Origin: Undaria pinnatifida | Lineage: Eukaryota; Sar; Phaeophyceae; Laminariales; Alariaceae | DNA length: 64,000 bases | Direction: 5' to 3' | NCBI GenBank assembly: GCA_012845835.1 | Contig: JABAKD010000002.1 | Span: 16,763,629-16,827,628 of the forward strand | Shown here: positions 10,906 through 21,489 of the stretch, piece after piece | How the letters are laid out: each line of letters begins with the position of its first letter | Position numbering within the stretch: the first letter of the stretch is position 1 | Made by a program: the position numbers and the translations under genes | The notes under the pieces: generated by a model | Databases searched by the model: none | What the model saw: the letters and a program-made list of their open reading frames with translations, nothing else | What the model was told of the DNA's origin: nothing

Positions 10906-12500
10906 GGTTTTGGACATGATGAAAGGGCCAAGCGGGGTTACCCGTCTTGGGCTCTGCACCCACCAACATCCGCGATCCCACTGCAGCACCAACTCCGCCG
11001 CTGCAGCTGGCAGAGCTCCGCTACCTCTGACCGATTTCGAGCGCTTAGGGGTTTTGTTAAACATGCACCATAACCACTCTTCCATAGTCAGCTAACAGAG
11101 GGAAATGAGCGGTACATCGAAGACATCCTGACTCCGAGCTTGGGCGTGCTTTGTGCTGTGTGATTGGGTCCACAACAAATGAAGGGTGAACTAACCTCCA
11201 CAATAGAAAATGAAAGATAAGTTGGACAACATAACTGAAAACCTATCTTGAAAAAGATATTTGTAACTAAAAGTTGAAAACAGGAAAACTGAATAAAAAA
11301 ATAGTGAAGCATTTGGTACGCTGTAGGCTGTACGCGCAGCTATTGGGCGATAGGCTACCAGGAGTCATCTTTCGTACTCCCAAAGCAAGACTGCTCAAGC
11401 CGAGTTCAAGTAAGTGACTTAGTTGTACGTAGTCTCTAGGCTGTCAAAGGGCTAGGCGCGTATGTACTTTAGCAGTACTCTCTACGTGCGAGGAGGTCAC
11501 ATGTCACCGCTCGTACTGACATATCGGCTGTAAAACGTGAGTGCTGCCGATTGAGGAGCGTTTCGCGGGATCGCGTTTCATTTCCCAGAGTAAGCCTGCA
11601 CCAAAATATGCATAATGACGGCACTCTGGGCTCGTGGCGTACCGGGAATGGACCGAGACCGCGCGTGGCGTCATATGACGGCTAGTTAGGAGATGAAAAC
11701 CTAACCCCCTCGTTTTTGAAAAACCGACGCGTTGCGAAATTGCATGTAGTTTTTCATAAAATTTGCTAAGCATACGCGGGCAGTTGTAAAACGAATGGTA
11801 GCGCAACGATTGACAAGTGCTTGTTCTGCGTATCAAAATCTAAGGGTTTCCACAAGGTCGATAGGCGTTCCCTTATAGGGGATGTAGGACACCGTCACGT
11901 GACGACATATAACCTTGTGACGTGTGTCACCGGCGTCACGGACCGCTGGCTGTGACGAACGACCGTCATTAGGCATCTTCCGCGCAGCGTCAGGGCGATC
12001 TCACCTTTGATGGCGAAAATTATAGTCTGCAGCTACATGCGCCGATCGTGGGTGTTTGCTTTAAACTGTCATGTATGCCCGTACGTGTCCTTTGCCCAAT
12101 GTATACTTACGAATACACACCTAGTCTACACCCAAATCAAGAGGTGGGTCTGCGTTGACGTCGTGGTCGTTTCCGCCTACTCGTAGGCATGTGCTCCTGC
12201 TGCATGATCGAACAACGCTTCGCGATGCTGTCCACGTTCGGACCTTAATGTTTAATGCCACTATATGGTTGTTTTTCCTGCGCGGAGCTCGGCGGTTGCC
12301 GTTGCTTGCCGTCAAGATGTAATGACCACCGCAAGTGCTTCATGGAAGGGGACATCTACACTATATACCTGTTGCGTTTTGCTTTAGGGCTGGTTGTACA
12401 TCTACCGACAGCAGTGATTCGGCGGCGGTGGGTCTTGCTTCTGCGGTATACTGCGCACATCGAATGCTTGCCTTGCATGCTTGACTTGCGACCCAGCTGA
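10906..12500. other. No gene recognised
   Basis: Apparently low-copy sequence with only short, uncharacteristic open frames. It contains the GTGAC-rich cluster described separately at 11885-11965. Confidence 0.4.
11885..11965. promoter_or_regulatory. Cluster of CGTCAC/GTGACG motifs
   Basis: Within about 80 bp there are the palindrome CGTCACGTGACG and further CGTCAC, GTGACG and GTGTCAC words in both orientations. Dense inverted copies of one hexamer resemble a transcription-factor site cluster (ACGTCA/CACGTG class), but no nearby transcription start is established. Confidence 0.25.
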
Positions 12501-12589
12501 AAATCAAACGGTTACATGGTTCCTTTACCCGCTGGCGCAGAGGTTTGGATTTTTCTCTGTGTTTTCCTTTTTTTCCCGCGCGTTTTCGT

Positions 12590-12755
12590 TGTAGCGGCAC
12601 CCTTCGAGACGGCCGGCCATGATTTCTTCCAGTCGGGTCGTACCACGCGGACCGTTGCTGCTGGAGTTCTTACGAACACGCGTTCCCAAAAAACGGGTTG
12701 CCGCCCATCGCTGTGGACGCTGTTGCTAGCCTACAAGGCCCATTTGTACCATTGA
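12590..12755 (+). other. Possible upstream exon of PIGH (unconfirmed)
   Basis: After a pyrimidine-rich run ending TTGTAG near 12594, a plus-strand open frame continues to a stop at 12755. Its position upstream of the first clear PIGH exon fits the missing N-terminal part, but residue similarity is too weak to claim it. Confidence 0.2.
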
Positions 12756-12876
12756 TGTGCGGGGAGGGCTGCAAAAGCTACTGCAAGTATCCAGTGTGGA
12801 ACCCATACACACACCCACACACCCACCCATCCACCCACCTACCCACCCGCCACCTGCCGCACTCCAACGCAACGTA

Positions 12877-13180
12877 ACCCAACCCGACCCGACCCAACCC
12901 AACCCAACCCAACCCAACCCAACCCAACCCAACCCAACCCAACCCAACCCAACCCAACCCAACCCAACCCAACCCAACCCAACCAACCCAACCCAACCCA
13001 ACCCAACCCAACCCAACCCAACCCAACCCAACCCAACCCAACCCAACCCAACCCACCCAACCCAACCCAACCCAACCCAACCCAACCCAACCCAACCCAA
13101 CCCAACCCAACCCCACCCCACCCAACCCAACCCGACCCAATCCAACCCAACCCAACCCGACCCAACCCGACCCAACCCAA
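12877..13180. repeat. (AACCC)n pentanucleotide microsatellite
   Basis: About 300 bp of AACCC units with occasional slips (AACC, ACCC, GACCC). It is not the TTAGGG-type telomere repeat. It lies just upstream of the first clear PIGH exon and generates spurious long open frames on both strands. Confidence 0.95.
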
Positions 13181-13242
13181 CGCATCGCATCACCACTACT
13201 GCGCAACATCGAAACCACCGCGCTTAACCCTATGAACGACAG

Positions 13243-16093
13243 CTGCTAGTCGACAAGGGGTCGACGTTCCTCGGAGGGCTAGGACTGGTGTTACTCCTGT
13301 GCTGCGTGGCCTGGTCTCTTTCGTGTCGATCGAGAGTGCAAGAAGGTGAGCCGGCACGACGATTCCATCGGTAAGGGCTCAAAGGCATCGAGGGGTACGT
13401 AGTACGTACCTGGTACGTAGTTGTGGCAGCAACTAAAAGTAGCGCGAATACGTGTGATATCTTCTATCAGTCAGTGCGTTTGACGCCGAGATGGAGGCTG
13501 AATGGATCGGTACACGTGTCGTCGCAGTACAGGCCTGCACTCAGGCACCAGACGCATCGCTCGAGGTTAAAACCTCGCGAAAGGGTAGACGAGTATCGCC
13601 GCTGTGTCTGCCGGGGATAAATGTCGCAGCAAACATCATTGCACACACATCGTGGTCTACCACGGGCAGTAAATATTCAGCAGGCGAGCGCCACGTGCAC
13701 ATTTGCGCCGGCGACGGCTGTCTATTCCGCGATCGGATACACCAAGCGCTGCGCTAATGATTTTTTGTTTACCGTGCCGTGTTCGGGTTATATATCGGTT
13801 TAGTAGATAAAGTTGGCGTTTCCGTGCGGGAGCTCGACAGACTGCGCCCCCCTGCTTAACAACGGAACGGTCCGGGAGTCCGATTTTGTCAAGTATTTGG
13901 GCGAGTGCGAGCTGTAGCATGTGTACAACTCAAGTTGCGCTGGGGGGTGTGCGTACAGTTTGTGTTTCGCTGAAGAATGCGCATAGCTCGTGTTCCATCG
14001 TAGTTTCTCCGCGGGGATGAAAACGTCTCCGTAGGACCAAAAATGGAACGCGCTTTTTTACGCGTTCAAGAGTGTGCACACTACGTGACAACTGTATACC
14101 GCTTTACTAGCTCGGAGATTGTTAAGTTTGGCGGTAAATAAAATGCTTGTTTTTTTTAGCCCGGCCTGTTGCTCCAATCGATTCCATTCTTTCCAATCCC
14201 CCCTCTCCTTGTTGCTTTTTTCCGCACATTTTTGTTTTGCTTTTGTCGGCCTGGCCACCCCACTAGAATCTCTGCTGGTGGTGCGCGAGCTGGGCGTGCA
14301 AGTGACAACCAAGTATGTGGACGGTCGCGAGAAGAGCACGGTGAGACAACATCGGACCCTCCTATCAAAACATATGCTGCAGTTAGCGTGACGATGGGGC
14401 AGCAGAAGGCGATGCCTCCGCTAGGGCCTTGACCTTTTTAGAGTTGCACCCACTTTTTCTGAGAAAAAACTACTCGGATTCAGTGTGTGATCGTTTTTCG
14501 GCCTGATGCACCCGCATTTTCCGTGTGCCCACGTGGTCTTTGTCGACGGTTTTCTCAACTGTGGCTTGTCGACCAGTTTCTGGACAAAGCGATGATCAAG
14601 GCGATACTCATCAATGAGGGCATCACCATGCACAGGGTAGTATTTTACCTCGCCTTCGTGGTCACCGGCCGCGACAAGATGGTGGTGGCCTTCGAAAATC
14701 TGAAGCCGCGACTGCACATCCTCGTCAAGATTTTCAGGTATTTGTTTTTGTAAAATAGTAGTGAGACACCCCACCCCGGTTGTGAGAGCCGCGCCTATAC
14801 GTTGTCGTCAAGATTTTTAGATTGTGTACACCACATACTTTTTCGTTGGACATAGTAAGACACATCAGCTGGGAGATGGAGAACTTCGTCGAAACTCATA
14901 TTGTTATAAAAAATCCATGAGACGCCTCGGCTGTGAGAGCCACGCCGTACATCCTCGTCAATATTTAGAGGTTTTACCTCTTTAGTTGAATAAGACAACT
15001 CAGCTGTGAGATCCAGATTTCGACGAAACTCGTGTTTGTTGTAAAAAATCGAATGGACACCTCGGCTGCGAGAGCCAGGCCTGTACATCGACGCATACTA
15101 CGATAGAGATACACCTTTTTTGGGCTATTTTGTTTCTGAATGACGGGGCTCCTTAACCCAAAATCGTCGGAAAAAAAATAAATAATGGGCCATTTTTTGC
15201 ATGATGATTCTCCTTGTACCTAGGCCATGGGATGTTTCATCCGGTAGCAGTTTTATTTTTCTCCAAATCAGGTTTTTGGAGAGGTCTTAAGCTCCCAAAT
15301 TGAGGAACCTCAGAAAAAAAGTGTAGCGCCTCGATCGTAGCACGCGTCCATCCTCGTCAAAATTGTGGGTTTCGCTTTTTTTTTTTTAAAGCTATATGAT
15401 ACCACAGCTGTGCTATCGACAATTTCGTCGATCCTCATATTTGCAGCTGCGTGTGGTGCTTCGATCTATATTATAGCAATGGCGTGGTTCGTCCCTCTAT
15501 GTCTCGCCTCAACCCCTGCGTCCCCCGTCCCGATGCACCTGCCTCCCTGTTTCGTCATAAAAGGAGGCGGGGTTTGATGAGGGGAGGTTGGTTACTCTGT
15601 TACAGTGGCAGGCGGAAGTATCAATTTGACAATTGTGCAAGCATTTTCACTCAGCATTCGGGGATGACGTTTAGTGTCCAACGTCACAAACGAAGGTCGC
15701 TGCTGCTTATTTGTGTGGCGCGCTTGCCGATAGGCTGTTACGCATTTAGGGTTGACTACGATTCATTGCGCTATATTTTTAGCGATCCTGCATGATCCCC
15801 TCCCTTCAACATGCCTCCCTCTATACTGCACCCGCAGGGGAACACGGGCGGCCATACTTGGAGAGGCAGGGGACGACCAGCCGGCTGACGATGAGAGAAG
15901 TTTAGATGCGGATACGTGGGGTTCAAACGCGCCTGGCGTTGGGGGGGGGGGGTACGGAAGTGCGGAAGTGGACGCCCGACGGGGAGGAACTGGCATGCGG
16001 AGGACAGATAGAATAGCGAGGAGGCAGGCGCGGACGGAGGCGTCGGCGGGGGGGGGGGGGATGGGTTGGCCACCGCCGCATGCGCCGAACTAG
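13243..16093 (+). CDS. PIGH: PIG-H, subunit of the GPI N-acetylglucosaminyltransferase (N-terminal exon not located)
   Basis: PIG-H is part of the ER membrane complex that transfers GlcNAc to phosphatidylinositol, the first step of GPI-anchor synthesis. Four exons join in phase. Exon 13243-13345 carries a hydrophobic segment (GGLGLVLLLCCVAWSL) and ends RVQE before GTGAGC. Exon 14267-14340 gives ESLLVVRELGVQVTT, matching human QEESLLIIGSLGIQMTS. Exon 14577-14737 gives AILINEGITMHRVVFYLAF and LKPRLHILVKIFR, matching the VINEAIYMQKVIYYL and KPRLDCLIEIYR motifs. Exon 15838-16093, after a TGCACCCGCAG acceptor, adds GTRAAILGE and then a Gly/Asp/Arg-rich tail to a TAG. Junction phases are 1, 0 and 2 and all agree. 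If the 14738 donor is skipped, translation stops at 14753. The first exon, expected upstream of 13243, is not identified. The last intron holds decayed copies of its own donor junction and a MITE. Confidence 0.9.
14716..15088 (+). repeat. Tandem decayed copies of the PIGH exon-3 end and splice donor, inside the following intron
   Basis: The end of exon 3 (CATCCTCGTCAAGATTTTC, then AG/GTATTT) recurs at about 14801 (GTCGTCAAGATTTTTAG), 14951 (CATCCTCGTCAATATTTAG) and, beyond the inserted MITE, 15349 (CATCCTCGTCAAAATTG). Units also share GTGAGAGCC..GCC..GTA ends. Later units contain the CAGCTGTGAGATC..TTCGTCGAAACTC block found elsewhere in the window. Confidence 0.7.
15090..15348. mobile_element. 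MITE-like element, copy with 4-bp target duplication
   Basis: Begins GACGCATACTACGATAGAG and ends with the inverted counterpart CTCGATCGTAGCACGCGTC. CATC flanks both sides (15086-15089, 15349-15352), and the uninterrupted neighbour copy of the host repeat has a single CATC at this point (14951-14954), so the insertion is directly visible. The interior has the family marker GACGGGGCTCCTTAACCC and a GGCCATGGG block. No coding capacity. Confidence 0.8.
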
Positions 16094-17730
16094 AGATGCA
16101 GGACAGGGCACCTGCGAAGAAACCAGGCAATGAACAAGCCAGGCCTAGATGTACAGGAAAGTAACAAATTCGGGAGCCATTACTCCGCAGTAAGTGTAAA
16201 ACGCACTCCTTCTCAAACAAGAAATCCAGCCAGAGGCAGCATTCCTGTTTCTTGTCCGGTGCCCTGTGTACCTGTAGGCTTAGTCTGGTCTGTCAACCCT
16301 GGTGTTGTGCTGTTGCTGTGTAAAAGCTGTTTTTTCCCCTTTCTTTTCTGGAGCTCTGTTTTTGTTGCGCGCTTACTGCTGTCCCCCCCATGCGGATACA
16401 GGGATGGATGGGCAATGATATCGAAAACACGTGTTATCCGCATCCACGTTAATACTGATTGGCGCTTTTTCCTCGCTCTCCTTCTACACTCGACGCGCAT
16501 GACGTTCAGTCTGGCGCAAAACATGGGGTGAAATGTGGTACGTCGTGTTTGCTCTTCAACAATGGGCAGTCGCCGATAGCCCATATGGTGCGTGTGCCCG
16601 TGACCAGCGGTATCATCGATCCCTCCACGCGGCACGAGTATAATTCCACTTCGAATCTCGGCGAAAAGTACTTTGGAACTGCAAATTTTGAATACATTTT
16701 GACAATCATGATGGCGCGAATCGGCGAGCGAAGGAAGTGTTCATCCCGCCGCGTGATATAGAACCTACAGGCCCTAGCTATAAATAAGGGAGGGAGGGGC
16801 TATACTGCGTATGAGACTCTGGGTCGATAAAGAAAGGGCAAGGATTGGAGCCTGGCTGCGAATGTAACGGAATACACAAGAAAAAAGAGCATGACAAACA
16901 GCAGGAACGCATCAAACAGGGACCAAGACTACAGTCTGAAGGGGGGTTGTTCTTGGGACCTCGTTTTTTAGCGGCTCAAAGCAACCCGCGCGCGTGGCTG
17001 CCCTTTTTCTTCGTAGCCATAACCACTTTCCAAGCGCCGGAACGATCTTACGAGTAGTCAAATTCCAAGTGTTTCGTCCCCATATCGGCGGGAGTGCGTT
17101 GCTAAATAAGCATTGATGCCCCATTTGGCAACAACGCGACATTATTCACCGCTTTGTCAGACTGTTTTCGTTATGGTTCGCCGCAGCACCGACTTTATGT
17201 ATGCTCATGTTCGGGTTTGAACGAGAGAGAGAGGGGTTCAACCCTGATGTGAGAAGAAGGGTATCCGTATGCATAATGCTGCTATGTGGTAGTCGCCGAC
17301 GTCGTATTAATAGTAGCCATGGGAACCTCTCTATCTATATATATGCTGTGCCTGTTTTTTTAGCATGGATGACATGTATGTATGTCCCGCGGAAGACCGG
17401 GCTCCACCGCGCGCCACCCTGTCCCCGGCGACCGCACGCCTGCGCCCCAAACCCGCCCCACACAGCAGCGCGCACGGACGGAGTAAAGGTATCACGCAGC
17501 TTGCAACGATGAGTATCGCGCCGCTTGAATTGATCGAAGTCACAGCTGTGGCATATTTGAAAACACTATAAAAAAAATGCCGTACGTGGCCTTGTTGCTC
17601 GTCATAGGCGCGCAATCCACTCCTCAAACAGTTTCATTTTTTCAACCACAGGATATGCCAGGACTCGGCCAGGATCCGCAGGATCCGTTTTTTTTCTGCC
17701 AGTCAGTTGCAGTACGTAAGTCCACTATTA
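16094..17730. other. PIGH 3' flank; no further gene recognised
   Basis: Several medium open frames (16130-16531 plus, 16213-16635 minus, 16459-16761 plus) overlap without recognisable domains. A short GC-rich island at 17385-17480 followed by AAAGGTATC could be an exon edge but nothing supports it further. Confidence 0.3.
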
Positions 17731-17734
17731 ATAT

Positions 17735-18560
17735 GAAATGAAAATACACTCCAGCTGTGAGATCGATTTTTTTGTCGAAACTCATCTTAGCAAGCTGTGT
17801 GTGATACACCGATCGCGCGTATTACGGATTGTGTGTCCTCATTAAGGATATAGGTCGGCGACTCCCCTTGCAACTACAGTGTAGCTATCAGGGTCAACAG
17901 GGTGATGCTAGGCAATCTGTGCGCGGAAACTATAAAACCCGTTTCTGAGGGGGACAAAATCTGACAGCTGTGGAAGGAAATGCATCAGTTTATCAAGTGA
18001 ATCCTGTAAGTCGAATAACCGGTGAGGGGAGGACGGAGTTTTTAAGGACGTGGAGGCCTGATTTTGATCAAAAGGGGGGCGGGAGGGGGGGGGGGGGGGG
18101 AGGGGACGGGTGGGGCAGGTTTATTTGTGCGTGGAAACTATAAATATTTCTTGTGGGGGAGGGGGGGGGGATGTGGCGGGGGGGGCCGGGGGCGGGGGGG
18201 GAGGGCTTTAGGTCGCATAGATGTAGGGGTTTGCTATACGCGTGGTGTTAGGTCTAGGCGATGGTGCGGGTGGTGGGGAAGGAGGGGGCGTTGGGGGCGG
18301 GGGTGGGTGGGAATTGCAGCAGCGGCATGGACGGCTCTGAAACGATAACGAGGCGATATCCAGGGCGTGGAAGTGTTTATTCGATAGTAGGTGGGGCGTT
18401 TAGGCAAGAGGAAGCGAGGGAAAAAAAAAGGCGGGGGGGGGGGGGGGGGGAGGGTTATCAAGAGGTTTAGGTCACATAAAATGTTAAAATCAAGGATTTG
18501 GTCGACACTCTGATGTTCGCAACAATGTGTGTGATCCTCCGATCGCGCGTGTTAATAATA
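17735..18560. repeat. Dispersed repeat copies and G-rich tracts
   Basis: Copies of a dispersed block (CTCCAGCTGTGAGATCGA, TTGTCGAAACTCAT, GCAAGCTGTGTGTGAT, CGATCGCGCGT) lie at about 17748-17835 and 18490-18560. Related copies occur at 22640-22700, 25195-25250 and 58920-59005. Between them, 18075-18200 and 18430-18455 are runs of G. No coding exon seen. Confidence 0.65.
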
Positions 18561-18749
18561 TATGTAGGGGCTTGCTATACGCGCGGTGCTGGGTCTAGGC
18601 GATCGTGCGGGGTAGGGGGAAGGAGGGGGCGTTGGAGGGGGGGAGGGGGGATGAATGAAAGCTACTTCATGGATGGCTAGAAAGATGATGACGTGATATC
18701 AATTGCTTAGTATATATTAACAACCTGTACTACGAAGATCGTGGAGGAA

Positions 18750-19325
18750 TGCGACAAAATGGCGATACGTCGGGACACCGATTTGCGGGCTGGTTTCTGA
18801 TATCATGCGGTAAGCGACTCACGGGACACGGGGGGAACAAAGCACGTACTTATATATGTGTTCCGTCATCCCATCACCGCCCGCCCGTGCACTGGGAACG
18901 AGATGCGATTGATTGTGGCTGTCGTCGCCCACGCTAAGGAAGCGTTGGCCGTTTTTTATTTTGCTTTTATTATTATTATATTTTTTTTGCTAGTATTTTT
19001 CTTTGTTCTTCTGCTTCACGCCGAACCTCGCGATTGTGCGACAAAATGGCGATACGTCGGGACACCGATTTGCGGGCTGGTTTCTGATATCATGCGGTAA
19101 GCGACTCACGGGACACGGGGGGAACAAAGCACGTACTTATATATATGTGTTCCGTCATCCCATCACCGCCCGCCCGTGCACTGGGAACGAGATGCGATTG
19201 ATTGTGGCTGTCGTCGCCCACGCTAAGGAAGCGTTGGCCGTTTTTTATTTTGCTTTTATTATTATTATATTTTTTTGCTAGTATTTTTCTTTGTTCTTCT
19301 GCTTCACGCCGAACCTCGCGATTGA
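18750..19325. repeat. Tandem duplication, two copies of about 287 bp
   Basis: 18751-19037 and 19038-19324 are almost identical (both start GCGACAAAATGGCGATACG and end GAACCTCGCGATTG). They differ mainly in TA and T run lengths. The high identity implies a recent duplication. Confidence 0.95.
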
Positions 19326-19825
19326 CAGTTGACGGGAAAATATCTATCCGTACAACTGTCACTTGTCTAATTGATAGGCCTCCTGCACAGAAAACTACGG
19401 GGAGACATATATTATACGCTTCACATACCGCCGTGACACGGCAAGCGGCTAGTGACGCATGGGGAAAGTTGTACGGTATGCTACACAGGTTGCACATTCA
19501 ACAATATTCTTGGTGGAGCTGTTTCAGTGAGTAGACACCTGGAACAGCGCCTTTTTTCCCCTATCCCCTCAGTATGTATCCGACAGGGGTTTCGATTTGC
19601 AGCTTGAGTAGGGGTTTACGTCTACAGAACGCCACTACACTTCAATCTCGACTCACAGCAGTATACCCCAGGTGAGTCAGGTCTATTGCCCGATGTCCGT
19701 GTGATATGTACCTCGGCTGCTTGATGCTTGTGCTTGTTCTCTCGGGAGCTCGCGGGATGCTTAATCTGCTTCACTTTGAAGTTCGACCTGTGTCACATTT
19801 CTCCGTCGCTCGACACGTGCCTCCT

Positions 19826-19915
19826 AGAACTACGACATCTATGCCCGGAAATATATGATCCGTTTAGATACTAATATATATATAATACGGTGTTTATATT
19901 TCCGGACATAGTTGT
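19826..19915. repeat. Short inverted repeat (hairpin or mini-MITE)
   Basis: Arms read TATGCCCGGAAATATATGA and the complement of ATATTTCCGGACATAG, about 30 nt each with mismatches, around an AT-rich loop with TATATATATA. Could be a deleted TIR element. Confidence 0.55.
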
Positions 19916-20559
19916 ACTGCTGTCCCACGAAATGTTTCCATACTGTTTCTGACCGGAGTTAATTTCCATTTTCCTGGGTTCATTCGCGAAGCCCGCGCCT
20001 GCCCTCTACCCGAGGATTACCCGAGGACGAGGAGCTGTAGAAGCCCAGAAGAACTTCTAGTAGCCGCTCGTCGACCTACTCCTCCTCCCTCCTACGAGCA
20101 CTCTTTCACAATTCGTCGGAAATACTTCAACCCTCACTTTTGTGTTCTCCTTTTCTTGCCTGCGCCCACCTTTTTGGGGCCAAACTACTCGGAATTAGTA
20201 TCGAAGATTTTTGCAGTACTAAAAAACAGATAAAACTTTGTATATACGAAGTCGTCGAAAGGGTTTTTTTCCCGTGAGGCCCTTTCCCGGCGTTGCCCCG
20301 GCGCTCTCTATCTCGTACTATTAATAGCTACTTGTACTGCCCCTACACCGTTTAATGCCGAGAGCGCCGGTAGTGCTTGACTGAGAGGGTGTCCAGTCAT
20401 GAGTATGTCCGTCGGGGCTCGCTGCGACGACGCACATCCGCTGTTGATGTCGTATCACAGATATAGCTGTAGTCATTTTGTAAGTTGTGTTTCTTTTTCC
20501 GCTGTACGCACGATTTGGGGCATTTTGTCCGCCTTCTCTGCCTTTTCTGACTGAGCCAG
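19916..20559. other. No gene recognised; flank of an orphan exon
   Basis: Contains CCTACTCCTCCTCCCTCC-type low complexity near 20080 and no open frame with recognisable content. Upstream exons of the 20560-20707 exon should lie here or further left. Confidence 0.3.
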
Positions 20560-20707
20560 GATCATGCTCACCCCCAATGGTGACGGTGGGTGCGGCCGTG
20601 TATGACAGTCCCTCTGTCTTCGACGCGGGCGGTAGTCGTCCCCGAATCCCCTATCCCACACGCTCTGTGTTGCGGCGCCCCCTCGTCTTCCACGAGTACA
20701 TACAGAA
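20560..20707 (+). CDS. Orphan internal exon of an unidentified gene
   Basis: An open stretch between a good acceptor (TTTTCTGACTGAGCCAG) and a good donor (GAA/GTGAGC), phase 1 in and phase 2 out. It encodes about 49 residues, including VYDSPSVFDAGG and LVFHEYIQK, with ordinary amino-acid composition. I do not recognise the family and could not find partner exons. It may be an upstream exon of a gene on this strand, or a remnant. Confidence 0.35.
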
Positions 20708-21489
20708 GTGAGCATCACTCATCAGATCGTCGCACTCTCGCATACTTGGTACCTGGTACGGAAGTTGAACTTTGGTACTACTGCTGTTCACCTTTCGTTT
20801 TGTCCCCTACTACCTGGTACCGCTGTACATGGTACGTGTCTACAGGTATGATACAACCCTCCGGCTGTCGCCCCCCCCTGGTACATAGTTTCGGAACTGC
20901 TGTTGCTAATATGTTACCTGGTGTTCGTGGGTATTTCACTGACTGCAGTACTTCGTGTATCATTTTGCATACCGCGATGAAAACGGGAGAGAAGCGGGTT
21001 GATGTTTATTCGACCTCCGCCGGGTGCTGTTGCGACCTCAGCCAGTTGCTGATGTACAGCAGCAGCTTATCCGATCAAGTCTCAAGTGATCTCGATCAAC
21101 ACGTATCACTTACAATGAATGATCTTTGGATCTTCGAACTCTGAGATTCATCTATTTTCAGATTGGTCGTGTTCGACAAAGCCGTTCTTTCTCCACATCT
21201 CCACATGCCGTGGCGCAGTAGTAGCGCGCGTTCCTTCTCGTTTTCAAGCCTCAAAACATCAAATCAAAAAGTTTTCCTTAAAGATGCCATTTGATAGCAT
21301 ATTCACCATTCCCTCCTGCCTCTTTTCCATGTCTTCCCCTATTATTCTTGCTCGCCCTTTCCTTTCACTAAGAGAACCCCTCCCTCTTCTCCTCCCCCGG
21401 CCTCTTCATCCATTAACTCCCTCAATACACCCAACTCCATCTCCAACCCCGCAGAATCATAGCCTAGGCACCCATCACCACCAGAAAAC
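20708..21489. promoter_or_regulatory. 5' flank of the cysteine protease gene
   Basis: Several TACCTGGTAC-type words at 20750-20830, then from about 21340 a strongly pyrimidine-rich leader (CCCTCCCTCTTCTCCTCCCC) leading to the ATG at 21490. No TATA box is evident. The pyrimidine-rich stretch probably belongs to the promoter or 5' UTR; this is inference. Confidence 0.3.

Noticed and set aside
10185-11085. Two overlapping long minus-strand frames
   Set aside because: They follow the 150-190 bp tandem array; the repeat explains both.
12726-13227. Long Gly/Trp/Val and Pro/Asn/Thr open frames on both strands
   Set aside because: They are translations of the (AACCC)n microsatellite; every frame stays open by composition.
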